A stretch of 64,000 nucleotides of DNA from Novosphingobium sp. (GTDB lineage Bacteria; Pseudomonadota; Alphaproteobacteria; Sphingomonadales; Sphingomonadaceae): assembly GCF_019748365.1 (NCBI RefSeq), contig NZ_JAIEPN010000043.1, positions 52,010 through 116,009 of the forward strand, in the 5' to 3' direction. Positions 10,955 to 20,182 of the stretch are shown here, one piece after another. The notes under the pieces were generated by a model. That model was not told the origin of the DNA, did no database searches, and saw only the letters and a list, made by a program, of their open reading frames with translations. A program made the translations under genes and the position numbers. The first letter of the stretch is position 1, and each line of letters starts with the position of its first letter.

Positions 10955-13900
10955 TGCGCCCGAGACTTGCCAGCGCTGGGTCTCTGCTTGCCTTGGCGGC
11001 GATCTTGGCCGCCGCGCCAACGGTCGCATCCGCGCAATCGTTCAACGCGTCCGGCACGATCGTGGCCGGTTCGGGCGCGATCATCGAGGGCGCGGGATCG
11101 ACTCTCGTTGCGACGGATTCGCCAAATGTGGTGATCAACTGGTCACCGAACGACATCGCCTCGGGCGGCGGGCCGATCAATTTCCAGTCCGCCGGCACTA
11201 GCGCGCTGTTCACCAACCGTGACGCGACTTCGCTCACCGTGCTCAACCGGATCCTGCCCGCAGACGTGACCCGGCCGATCACGTTCAATGGAACCGTCAC
11301 GTCGCAGATCGTCGACCTCGCCACGGGCGCCGCGAGCCGGGGCGGGACGGTATTCTTCTATAGTCCGGGCGGCATTCTCGTATCCGCGACGGGCTTCTTC
11401 GACGTCGGCAATCTCGTTCTGACGACCTCGGATCTGAACTTTGATGCCGCTACCGGCGCGTTCGGAACTGCAGGCACTTACAGGTTCTTGCCAGCGAATG
11501 CTGGCAGCTTCGTGGAAGTGCAGAATGGGGCCCGGATCTCGGCCGCGTCGAACAACGCCTATGTCGCGCTGATCGCGCCGAAGGTCACCAATTCGGGCAC
11601 GATCAACGTCGATGGCTCGGCGGTGATCGTGGCGGCGGACGCGTCGACCATCACCTTCAGGCCCAACGGCCTGTTCGACATCCAGATCGATCAGGGGACG
11701 AGCGCGGCCGGGGAAGTGGTGACCAACGACGGCGCGATCACCGGGCCGGTGGGCAATGCCAATGCGGTGCACCGGGTCTACATGGTCGCCGTGCCCAGAA
11801 ACGATGCCATTACCATGGCGATCAAGGGCGGCAGCACGCTCGGTTTCGATGTGGCCGGGGCCGCCAATGTGGATGGCAACGCCATCGTGCTCTCGGCCGG
11901 GTACAACATCACCAATGGCCTGATCGATGCAGTGCGCGCCGCGAGCAGCGCTGCGCCGGCGACGCTGGCGATCGGGGCGATCAATGCGACCTCGCAGCTT
12001 ACCGGGAAGGCCACCGGCCAGGCCTCGCTCACCGTCGATAGCGGCAATGCCGGGACGTTTGCGTCCAATCTCTCGCTGTCCGGTGCTGCGGACCCTGCTG
12101 CAGCAACCGATGACGGCGCATTCATTTCGGTTGGCGGTATCGGCTCCACGCTTGATGTGACCGGCGACCTGCAGCTGACGGCTCTTGATACGGGGCAGAT
12201 TTCCGGAAGCCCCACGACGGACAGTGGCAATGCCGTGATCACCGTTGATGAGGGCAGCCTCAGGGTCGGCGGCGCTGCGACGATCAGCAGCGCCCGCGCA
12301 CCTTTCGTCAGCGTTGATGCGCAAGCCGGTAACGCAACGCTAACCGCACGGGGCGGCGCGGTGGTTGATATCGGCAGCGATCTGACGCTCAATGCGAGCG
12401 GAACCGGCAAGAGCTTCAGTTTCAACTCTCCCACCGGCCCCAACAAGGCGAATGGTGGCATCGCGCAGCTTTCGCTCGAAGGGGAAGCCGACGTCACGGT
12501 TGGCCGCAATCTGGTGCTCGATGCCTCGGGAACCGGCGGCAGCGCGCTTGACGACGGCTTTGCGGGCGCGGACGGGGCCGGTGGGCAGGCCATCATCGAG
12601 GGCAGGGCGAATGGCGGCGGCCTTGCCGTTACCGGCGTCACCACGCTCGATGCGCGCGGGATCGGCGGCGCCGGTCAGCGCTGCATTTCCTGCACGGTGG
12701 AAGGCGGCACGGGTACGGGCGGCAATGCCAGCGTGATTGCCGGTGCTGCCACGAATTTCGACTTCGGCAATGCGGTCACGGTTGATGCGACCGGACAGGG
12801 CGGGGCAGCGGCAATCGACGCTGGCAAGGACGGGGGCGCCGGCGTGGGCGGCAGCGCGGCGGTCCGCTCGACCGGCGGCGCGGTTACCTTTGCGCAGACC
12901 CTTGATGTGCTGGCAGACGGCCGGGGCGGTGCGGGGGCAACGGTCAATTTCGCCGTGTCGGGCGCGACCGGCTCGGGCGGAACGGGCGGTGCCGGCACCG
13001 GTGGCACGGCAAGCCTTGCCGCGGGCGATGCAACAACCCTTGGTGGCGGCGGTAGTATGACTGTCACCGGGCTGACGACCGTATCGGCAGCCGGTAGCGG
13101 GGGGGATGGCGGAAACGGCGGCACCGGCACGGGCGGCACTGCGGCGCTCACCGCACGCAATGGTTCGGTGAATGGCGCCGAGTTGACCGTGCAGGCCACT
13201 GGCGTTGGCGGCGCGGGCGCTAATGGCGGCATTGGCGGCGCGGGCACCGGCGGCAACGCGGATGTCATCAGTTTCGCGGCGGTTGAAGGCGGTGCGACCG
13301 TGGGTTTTGGCGGAACGCAGGTTGATGCACGTGGAAGCGGCGGCGTGGGCGGCACGCCGTTCCTGCTCCCGGACGCGGGCGGTGCTGGCGGCGATGGCAC
13401 GGGCGGACGCGCGCGCGTATTGGCACAGGCCGGCAACGCCAATCTTGTGCTGGCAGGCGGTACGGTGTCCGCCAATGGCGAGGGAGGCATCGGCGGCACG
13501 GGCGGAAGTATTGTGAGCGGTGGTCCCTCCGGCGTCGGCGGGGCGGGCGGCATTGGCCGCGGCGGTGCGGCCACGCTGGGTGTGATCGCGGCGCCTGCTT
13601 CGGGTTTGCCCGCTGGGTCTGCCACGATCGGAGAAGCGGGCGTATTCGCGAACGGCCTCGGCGGAACAGGCGGTGCGGGCGGGCAGGGCTTCGTCACGGC
13701 AACCGATGGCAACGGCGGCAATGCTGTGGGCGGCACGGCGACTATCACTGCCGAAGCGGGGGTCCTCAACCTCGATAGCACAATCGTCGTCCAGGCCGAT
13801 GCGACGGGCGGCAGCAGCGGGACTGGCGCTGGCGGCAATGCGCAAGTTGGTGGCAGCGCCGATCCCGGCGACTTGCGCGGCGCTCGCCTGCTGATCGGAA

Positions 13901-16641
13901 CCGGCCGGATCAACGGCCAGGCGATAACGCTGAGCGCGAATGCTTCCGGCGGCACGGGCGTAACCAACGGAACGGCGTCCATTCTCGGCCACCCGCTGAT
14001 CTGGCAAATCAATGGCGGATCACTCGGTGCAGATAGCCTTGCTTTCAGCACTGCGGGGACGGCGGCGGCCGGGGCGCCGGCCTCGACCATCGCGCTCAAG
14101 GGCGGCAATTCCGTGCTGACGGACACCCTCAGCTTCACTACGCCTGCCGATCTCACGGCAACGCTCGACGGGGCGGATGTTTCGGCCGACACCGTGACGA
14201 TCTCTGCCGGGAACTGGCTGCCGGGCGTGGTCCCCGCCGGTGCAGCTGGCACGCTTTCAGGCAGGACATCGGTCAGCCTGACGACGGGCGCAGATCTCTT
14301 TGCCCATCTTTCGGCAAGCAGCGGCGGTGCGCTTACGCTCACCGCGCCGGGCCGTGTTCGCCTCGATGATCTGACATCGCTTGGCGCAGTCGGTGTGACG
14401 GCGGGCACGACCGCTTCGCTCGGCGCGATCCGTGCGGGTGGCGACGTGACAGTCAGTGCACCTGGCGTTGTTGGTGTGGGCACCATCACGGCCACAGGTG
14501 CGGCATCGCTGACATCGGGCGCAGCACTGGCCACCGGTGCGGTCACGGCAGGGCAGCGCGTAGACCTCACCGGCACGAGCTCGGTCGCCGTGAGCGGTGC
14601 CATCCAGTCGGGCGACAGCGTGCAACTCTTCTCGGACGGGACGGTCAATGCCGGCGCCGTTTCGGCGGGGCTTGTCAGCCCGTCTGCGCTGCTGGGCGCG
14701 ACTTACGGGATTACTGTGCGCGGCCTTACCGGGGTCACGCTCGGCAATCTGGCCGCGGCGCGCGATGTCATCGTGCTTTCGCCCAGGACGATCACCACCG
14801 GTTCGATCACCGGGCGGGATGTCGCAGTCCTCGCCGGCGGCGCGCAGTCGCTCGGGGCGATCACCGCGCCGGGCCGCGTGCTGCTGGCGGATTACGAGAT
14901 GTTCGCGCTCGGCGGCAATCCGCTGAGCGATTACGACCTTGAGGCAGTCCTGACCGCAGCTCCAGTGCCGGCACGCGGCTCGATCACCGTGACGGGTGCG
15001 ATCAATGCCGGCGCGCTGAGGGCAGTGTCACTCGGCGCTGTTTCGGTCCGTAACGTGACCACGAGGCGGGCGCTCCCGGCAAGCGGCGCGATCACGCTGC
15101 AGGCGGGAGGCGCTCTGGCCGCCGGGGCACTTGTTGCCGACAACCGGATCGACCTGACCTCCGGCACGACCATGGATGTCACCTCGGCAGCGACAGGTGA
15201 TGCCCTTGCGCTCAATGCGACGGGTGCGCTGACGGGCGGCAACCTCACCGGCGGCACGAGCGTTACCGTAACGGGCGGGGCGGCTGTGACTGCGGGAGCC
15301 GTGGCATCCAATGGCGCCGTGGGCCTGACTACTGGCGGCGGGCTCACGCTGACGGGGCCAGCTAGTGCTGCGACATTCACGGCAACGGTGGCTGGTGACG
15401 CCAGCACGCAGGGCATCATCGCCACGGGCAGCATCCTCGTCGATGCCGTCGGCACGGTGCGGCTTGGCGGGGTGTGGCAATCCCCCTCGATCGAAGTGCG
15501 CGCGAACGATCTCGACATGCCGGCAGGCTCCGGCCTCAACGCAGGCGTTGCGGGCACGATCGCGCTGGTTTCGCGCAATGCGGCGGGCATGCGCATCGGC
15601 GATGGGCTCGATGGCAGCGTCGTTCCCGCCGGCAGTTTCACGATCGACAATGCCGAATGGAGCCGCATCAACAGCGGGTCGGTCAGCGTTTTCGCGCGGG
15701 ATGTGGCGGGGCCTATCGATCTTCTGATCGGCAAACTGGACATGACCGGTCCCGATGCGGGCAGCACCATCGATGATCCGCTCGGCACCGTGCAGTTCAC
15801 AACCGGAGGAGCGGTGGCCGGTGCGCCGAGCGGGACCATCCGCGTCGCAGGCGCGCTCCGGGCTATCGGCTTCCGTTCAACCAACGCGCTCGTCTTCCGC
15901 ACCGGCCAGTTCCAGATCGCGGCCGATACCGGCAGCCTCACGATGCTGGGCACGGGCGATGTGGCCGCCGGCACGCTGCGGATCAATGCGCGAGACATCC
16001 ACGTGGCGGCAACGCCGCTCCTGGCTCAGCTTGCTGCGGATCCCTTCTTCGCCGGAGTCGAACCGGCGCTGGACCGCGTGAGTGCCGGGGGCACCGGGCC
16101 GGTCTTGCGGGCTGGCGCGCTCGATTTCACCGTGGGCCGCAGCTTCTATATCCAGCGCACAGGCAATGGCTTCGATCCGCTGGGTTTCGAGGAGCCGCTC
16201 GATGGCTTCAAGGTTGCGCAGGCTGGACCGGACCCGATCGCGGTGATCATCAACGGCACCTTCCGCACGGCGACCGGGCTCGTCAGCGGGGCCCAGGCGT
16301 GGCGGCAGTTCAAGAACAGCGGCTTCGATTTCTCCGGCTTCACGGCGGACAGCCGCCTCAACGGCTGCTTGCTCACCGCGGTTTCCTGTGGGCTCGATGC
16401 CCGGCAGCTGCCCGATCCCGGCATCCGTACTGTGATCGAGGGTGTGGGCAAACCCCGGATCGGCGACACACCACGCGATCCCGACGAGCGCAAGACTCCA
16501 AGCGGCAACGCGATCCTCCCGAAGCCCTTGTTGCTTCCCGTCCAGCCGGATGCATTGCCCGGCGAGGTTGACGAACCGATCGCAGGCAGCGGCAATCCGG
16601 CGCTGGCCGGCGGCAGTGCGCCCGAAGGAGTGCGGCCATGA
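10954..16641 (+). CDS. TpsA1: giant filamentous-haemagglutinin-like TPS exoprotein
   Basis: Secreted substrate of the adjacent TpsB (1895 residues). The ATG at 10954 is preferred over 10939 because GGGAGG at 10941-10946 is correctly spaced and the stop-start overlap is exact. A signal peptide (AAPTVASA-QS) is followed by a TPS/haemagglutination-activity domain at about 30-300, with the typical beta-helix text (VVINWSPNDIASGGG, GTVFFYSPGGILV, VALIAPKVTNSGTI). Residues about 525-970 are glycine-rich degenerate repeats. Further beta-helix-like repeats follow, then a non-repetitive end domain holding RLNGCLLTAVSCG with two cysteines. The downstream CHAT protease overlaps its stop. It could be an adhesin, a contact-dependent toxin carrier or a surface scaffold. 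No toxin domain was recognised at the C-terminus. Confidence 0.88.
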   Translation: MRPRLASAGSLLALAAILAAAPTVASAQSFNASGTIVAGSGAIIEGAGSTLVATDSPNVVINWSPNDIASGGGPINFQSAGTSALFTNRDATSLTVLNRILPADVTRPITFNGTVTSQIVDLATGAASRGGTVFFYSPGGILVSATGFFDVGNLVLTTSDLNFDAATGAFGTAGTYRFLPANAGSFVEVQNGARISAASNNAYVALIAPKVTNSGTINVDGSAVIVAADASTITFRPNGLFDIQIDQGTSAAGEVVTNDGAITGPVGNANAVHRVYMVAVPRNDAITMAIKGGSTLGFDVAGAANVDGNAIVLSAGYNITNGLIDAVRAASSAAPATLAIGAINATSQLTGKATGQASLTVDSGNAGTFASNLSLSGAADPAAATDDGAFISVGGIGSTLDVTGDLQLTALDTGQISGSPTTDSGNAVITVDEGSLRVGGAATISSARAPFVSVDAQAGNATLTARGGAVVDIGSDLTLNASGTGKSFSFNSPTGPNKANGGIAQLSLEGEADVTVGRNLVLDASGTGGSALDDGFAGADGAGGQAIIEGRANGGGLAVTGVTTLDARGIGGAGQRCISCTVEGGTGTGGNASVIAGAATNFDFGNAVTVDATGQGGAAAIDAGKDGGAGVGGSAAVRSTGGAVTFAQTLDVLADGRGGAGATVNFAVSGATGSGGTGGAGTGGTASLAAGDATTLGGGGSMTVTGLTTVSAAGSGGDGGNGGTGTGGTAALTARNGSVNGAELTVQATGVGGAGANGGIGGAGTGGNADVISFAAVEGGATVGFGGTQVDARGSGGVGGTPFLLPDAGGAGGDGTGGRARVLAQAGNANLVLAGGTVSANGEGGIGGTGGSIVSGGPSGVGGAGGIGRGGAATLGVIAAPASGLPAGSATIGEAGVFANGLGGTGGAGGQGFVTATDGNGGNAVGGTATITAEAGVLNLDSTIVVQADATGGSSGTGAGGNAQVGGSADPGDLRGARLLIGTGRINGQAITLSANASGGTGVTNGTASILGHPLIWQINGGSLGADSLAFSTAGTAAAGAPASTIALKGGNSVLTDTLSFTTPADLTATLDGADVSADTVTISAGNWLPGVVPAGAAGTLSGRTSVSLTTGADLFAHLSASSGGALTLTAPGRVRLDDLTSLGAVGVTAGTTASLGAIRAGGDVTVSAPGVVGVGTITATGAASLTSGAALATGAVTAGQRVDLTGTSSVAVSGAIQSGDSVQLFSDGTVNAGAVSAGLVSPSALLGATYGITVRGLTGVTLGNLAAARDVIVLSPRTITTGSITGRDVAVLAGGAQSLGAITAPGRVLLADYEMFALGGNPLSDYDLEAVLTAAPVPARGSITVTGAINAGALRAVSLGAVSVRNVTTRRALPASGAITLQAGGALAAGALVADNRIDLTSGTTMDVTSAATGDALALNATGALTGGNLTGGTSVTVTGGAAVTAGAVASNGAVGLTTGGGLTLTGPASAATFTATVAGDASTQGIIATGSILVDAVGTVRLGGVWQSPSIEVRANDLDMPAGSGLNAGVAGTIALVSRNAAGMRIGDGLDGSVVPAGSFTIDNAEWSRINSGSVSVFARDVAGPIDLLIGKLDMTGPDAGSTIDDPLGTVQFTTGGAVAGAPSGTIRVAGALRAIGFRSTNALVFRTGQFQIAADTGSLTMLGTGDVAAGTLRINARDIHVAATPLLAQLAADPFFAGVEPALDRVSAGGTGPVLRAGALDFTVGRSFYIQRTGNGFDPLGFEEPLDGFKVAQAGPDPIAVIINGTFRTATGLVSGAQAWRQFKNSGFDFSGFTADSRLNGCLLTAVSCGLDARQLPDPGIRTVIEGVGKPRIGDTPRDPDERKTPSGNAILPKPLLLPVQPDALPGEVDEPIAGSGNPALAGGSAPEGVRP
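12520..13860 (+). repeat. Glycine-rich degenerate repeat region in TpsA1
   Basis: Protein-level repeats of roughly 30-45 residues, each carrying GGxGxGGxA-type glycine runs (for example GGTGTGGNASV, GTGTGGTAALTA, GGAGTGGNADVI) between short beta-strand-like segments with TVQATGVGG-type text. The DNA is correspondingly GGC-rich and imperfectly repeated. It reads as slippage-prone low-complexity coding sequence within a beta-helix rather than separate domains. Confidence 0.7.
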
Positions 16642-19600
16642 AGCGCGCACTCGGCCTGCTCGCCGTTCTTGGCATGATCGGTGGTGGTTTCGTTCCCGCA
16701 GAGCTTTCCGCGCGCACAGTGCCGATTTCGGTCCGCAGCACGTTCCGCCTCGGCTCGGCGGGCGTGGTCTGTTCCGCGCAAGTCGCGCCGCGCGATCCCC
16801 GCCTGAGCGGCATGTTCGATCGCGGCTACACGATTTCCTGCCGCGACGCTGCTGGCCCGGTGGGAACACTGGTCGCGCTGCGGCATGCGGTCCCCATCGA
16901 CGCCGCGCCCGTGGCCGGTGTTCCCGCCACCGCCGGGCCCCAGCGCGCCTGCGGTGCTGCCGGACGCGTGGAGATTGCGGCGCTTGGCAATGCCGAGGCG
17001 ATGATCTGCCGCGATCCGGCCAGCGGGCTTGATTACCGCCGCTATGCCCTCGTGCGCGGCGATACCAGCTACTTCGTCGAAGGCCTCGCTGCCTATGATT
17101 CCGCGCTGCGTCTGGCGCTGGCCAGCGTCGTGTTGAACAAGGCGGTGCCGGGCGAGATCAAGGTCGCCACCACCGAAGTGACCGATGCGGCAGCCTTCGC
17201 GCGTCTGCAGGCGGGTCTGCTCGATCCGCTGGGGGTGCGGGGGGAAGGGTACCTGCGCAACAACGGCAGCAGCTTTGCCGAATCCGCCGCCTTCTTCGAA
17301 GTTCTGGCGGAAAAGGCGCGGGGCCTGCAGGGCGAGCGGGCCGAGATGGCGGAAGCGCTCGCCAACGAGGGGCTCCAGCAGTCCAACCTCGGCAACTTCG
17401 ATGTCGCCGCGCGGCTCTTTGGCGAAAGTGAACGGGCGCAGCTTACCGGCGACGGCCTCAGCCAGCGCCTGCTGCGTAATTACCGCGCGCTTGATCAGCT
17501 CAACCAGCGCCGTCCCGATGCAGCAGCGGCGGAACTGGCAAGGCCGGTTGACCCGGTAAATGCGATATTCAACGGCGCAATGCTGGCGGAGGGCGAGATC
17601 AATCTGCCTCTGTCCGAGGCGATCAATCGCGAGAACAGTGCCGCTCGCCGCATGGGCACGCCTGATCCTGCGCTGAGCCGCGCGGAAAAGGCCGAAATCC
17701 TTGACGGACAGGCTCTCGCAATCGGCGCCACCGCCGCGCGCATGGCAGGCCGCATCGATGAGGCTGCTAATGGTTTCGCCAGGGCGCGCGAGCGGCTCGG
17801 TGCAGTTCGCGGCGGGCAAGTCGGCTCGATCGTCTGGCTCACGGCCGAAATCGATATCGAGATGGCTCAGATTGCCGGAGCGGCCGGACGCAAAGGCGAG
17901 GCCGAGGCAGGCTTCAACCGCGCGATTGCCGCGCTGGAAGCGGCCTATCCGGCGTCACCGGCAGTGCTGTCCGCCAAAGCGCGCAAGGCTGCCTTCCTGC
18001 TGGCCGCCGGTGATCGCAGCGAGGCCGCCAAGCTCTTCGGCGCCGTGGTTGAAGAAAGCGCGTCGGTCCCGGATAGCGGCACCACCTTGCGCGACCTGCT
18101 CGCGCCCTATTTCGGCCTGCTGGTGGGTGAGGGCGGCGATCCCGCTGCACACGCTGCCGCCGCGTTTGCCGCGGCGCAAGTGCTCGAGCGTCCGGGCGTG
18201 GCGCAGACGCAGGCCATTCTCGCGCGGCAACTGGCCGAAGGCAACGATGCGGCGGCGGCGCTGTTCCGCCTCTCGCTCGCGCGCGGCCGGGATATCGCGC
18301 GCGCCGAGGGGGAAGTTGCGCGGCTTGGTGGGCTTGCCAATCCCACCGCTGCCGAGACGACCGAGCTTGGTACGCAGCAGCAAACGCTCGAGGCCTTGCG
18401 CCGCGAGCAGACCCAGCTTCTGGCGAAGCTGGCGGCCTATCCGCGTTACACCGCGCTCGCGCCCAAGCGGGCGGCGCTGGCCGAGATGCAGGCCGCGCTC
18501 AAGTCCGGCGAGGCTTACTACAAGCTCGTGGCGGTCGGACAGGACCTTTATGGGCTCTACGCGACGGCCGGATCGGCCCGCCTCTATGCCGTGCCGCTCT
18601 CGCGCAGCACCCTGGCGCGCGAGGTGCAGAAGATCCGCGACAGCATCGTTACCATCGAGAACGGGAGGGCGGTCAACCGGCCCTTTGATCTTGATCGGTC
18701 GCGCAGCCTCTACAAGGCGCTGTTTGGCCCGGTCGATGCCGAACTCGCAGGCGTGAGCCACCTCGTGTTCGAGCCTGATGCGGCGATGCTCCAGCTGCCG
18801 CCTGCAGTTCTGGTCACCGCCGACGCCGGCATCGCGGCCTACAAGGCGCGCACGGTCGATATCGATGCGGATGCATTCGACTTTACCGGCATCGCCTGGC
18901 TCGGGCGCGGGCGCGCGATCTCCATCGCGGTCAGTCCGCGCGCTTTCCTCGATCTGAGAGCTCTCGCACCTTCGACCGCGCGGCGCCCCTATCTCGGTTT
19001 GGGCAACAATTCGGTTCCGCAACAGCGGCCCGTGACGGCGGTGGCGGATAGCTGCGATTGGCCGCTGGCGGTCTGGCAGCGCCCGGTGAAGCCTGAAGAA
19101 CTGCTGTTTGCGGCCAAAACGCTGGGCAGCATGAGCGTGGTGAAGACCGGCACGAGCTTTACCGATGCCGGCCTCCTCGCCGATCCGTCACTCGATCAGT
19201 ACCGCGTCCTCCACTTCGCGACGCATGGTCTGGTTTCCGCCCCGCGCAAGGATTGTCCGGCACGCCCGGCACTGGTCACGAGCTTTGCCGCCAAGGGATC
19301 GGATGGGCTGCTGAGCTTCCGCGAAATCTTCGATCTCAAGCTTGATGCCGATCTCGTGATCCTCTCGGCGTGTGATACGGCGGGCATGGCGACTGTCGCC
19401 GCGAGCCGCGAGGCCGGGGTGACGACGGGCGGCAACTACGCGCTCGACGGGCTGGTGCGCGCCTTCACCGGTGCGGGCGCCCGCGCGGTGATCGCCAGCC
19501 ACTGGCCGGTCCCGGATGATTTCAACGCGACACGCCGGCTGATCGGCGGCCTCCTTGCCGGCAAGCCCTCGGAGTCGGTCGGTCATGCACTCGCCGGGGC

Positions 19601-19712
19601 CGAGGCCGCCCTGATGGATGATCCGCAGACCTCGCATCCCTTCTACTGGGCCGCCTTTGTCGTGGTGGGTGACGCGGCGAAGCCTGCTGTGGCGGCGGTG
19701 ACAGCGCGCTGA
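16638..19712 (+). CDS. CHAT1: exported TPR-CHAT caspase-like protease
   Basis: A 1024-residue protein ending in a CHAT domain (caspase-like cysteine protease fold, often preceded by TPRs). The start overlaps the tpsA1 stop as ATGA at 16638-16641. A signal peptide (MKRALGLLAVLGMIGGGF) is followed by a cysteine-bearing region (VVCSAQV, YTISCRDAAG), helical TPR-like sequence at about 190-560, a coiled-coil-like segment near 560-620, then CHAT. The catalytic pair is intact: H863 in LHFATHGLVS and C912 in LSACDTAG. ASHWPVPD and HPFYWAAFVVVGD complete the family signature. Most studied CHAT proteins are cytosolic, so a signal peptide implies a periplasmic or surface role. Its operon position suggests processing or control of TpsA1, which is inference. 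Confidence 0.85.
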   Translation: MKRALGLLAVLGMIGGGFVPAELSARTVPISVRSTFRLGSAGVVCSAQVAPRDPRLSGMFDRGYTISCRDAAGPVGTLVALRHAVPIDAAPVAGVPATAGPQRACGAAGRVEIAALGNAEAMICRDPASGLDYRRYALVRGDTSYFVEGLAAYDSALRLALASVVLNKAVPGEIKVATTEVTDAAAFARLQAGLLDPLGVRGEGYLRNNGSSFAESAAFFEVLAEKARGLQGERAEMAEALANEGLQQSNLGNFDVAARLFGESERAQLTGDGLSQRLLRNYRALDQLNQRRPDAAAAELARPVDPVNAIFNGAMLAEGEINLPLSEAINRENSAARRMGTPDPALSRAEKAEILDGQALAIGATAARMAGRIDEAANGFARARERLGAVRGGQVGSIVWLTAEIDIEMAQIAGAAGRKGEAEAGFNRAIAALEAAYPASPAVLSAKARKAAFLLAAGDRSEAAKLFGAVVEESASVPDSGTTLRDLLAPYFGLLVGEGGDPAAHAAAAFAAAQVLERPGVAQTQAILARQLAEGNDAAAALFRLSLARGRDIARAEGEVARLGGLANPTAAETTELGTQQQTLEALRREQTQLLAKLAAYPRYTALAPKRAALAEMQAALKSGEAYYKLVAVGQDLYGLYATAGSARLYAVPLSRSTLAREVQKIRDSIVTIENGRAVNRPFDLDRSRSLYKALFGPVDAELAGVSHLVFEPDAAMLQLPPAVLVTADAGIAAYKARTVDIDADAFDFTGIAWLGRGRAISIAVSPRAFLDLRALAPSTARRPYLGLGNNSVPQQRPVTAVADSCDWPLAVWQRPVKPEELLFAAKTLGSMSVVKTGTSFTDAGLLADPSLDQYRVLHFATHGLVSAPRKDCPARPALVTSFAAKGSDGLLSFREIFDLKLDADLVILSACDTAGMATVAASREAGVTTGGNYALDGLVRAFTGAGARAVIASHWPVPDDFNATRRLIGGLLAGKPSESVGHALAGAEAALMDDPQTSHPFYWAAFVVVGDAAKPAVAAVTAR

Positions 19713-19784
19713 GTGATCGCTGTGGGCTAACGGGATTAGGGGCTGGACCTGATCTCTTCGCTGATGCACAATCAACTGGCGAGA

Positions 19785-19813
19785 TAAGGTCATGCCTTCG
19801 AGTCATGACCTTA
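19785..19813 (+). terminator. Hairpin downstream of the TPS-CHAT operon
   Basis: A perfect 10-base-pair stem (TAAGGTCATG at 19785-19794 with CATGACCTTA at 19804-19813) closes a 9-base loop 72 bases after the CHAT1 stop and about 75 bases before the glycine riboswitch. The downstream sequence has no clear T-run. It is a plausible terminator for the TPS-CHAT operon. Confidence 0.45.
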
Positions 19814-19889
19814 CTTGCTTCGCAAGCCATTCTGGCCACCACGGCCTTCGCAACAAGGAGAACGCCGCAACCATTGTCTTGATGACCGC

Positions 19890-20112
19890 ATGGGAGAGCC
19901 CGGATGAAGCCTCTGTTTCGATCCGGCGCCGACGGAGCAACCCCCCAGGAAACTCTCAGGCACCAGGAACCGTGCGGTCTTGACACTCTGGAGAGTGATG
20001 GCGCGGCATTTCGCGGCCATCCGCCGACGGAGAAAGCCGAAGTGTAGGGTCATGCGCAGTCCGTGCGTGATACCGAAACGGTCAAGCTCTCAGGCACAAG
20101 CGACAGAGATGG
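19890..20112 (+). promoter_or_regulatory. Tandem glycine riboswitch (two aptamers)
   Basis: Two consecutive copies of the glycine-aptamer signature are visible. Aptamer 1 (about 19890-19985) has GGGAGAGCCCGG, then CGCCGACGGAGCAA, then AACTCTCAGGCACC. Aptamer 2 (about 19986-20112) has TCTGGAGAGTGATGG, then CGCCGACGGAGAAAGCCG, then AGCTCTCAGGCACAAG and GACAGAGATGGGG. A 7-base-pair hairpin at 20129-20146 lies between the aptamers and the gene and may be the expression platform. By analogy with known tandem glycine riboswitches, glycine binding should switch on the downstream amino-acid dehydrogenase. The direction of control is inferred. Confidence 0.88.
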
Positions 20113-20182
20113 GGAAATGAACGCCGCGCTGGCCCGCATGGGCCGGCTGAGACTCATTTCACTCATCATGGAGCAAGAGCTC

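Noticed and set aside
12675..14648. 657-residue minus-strand open frame opposite TpsA1
   Set aside because: Pro/Ala/Val-rich shadow of the glycine-rich coding repeats; no start context, no recognisable domain.
20063..20182. Longer N-terminus for dadA starting inside the riboswitch
   Set aside because: It would translate the second aptamer. The FAD-binding strand starts right after the ATG at 20183, which has its own ribosome binding site.
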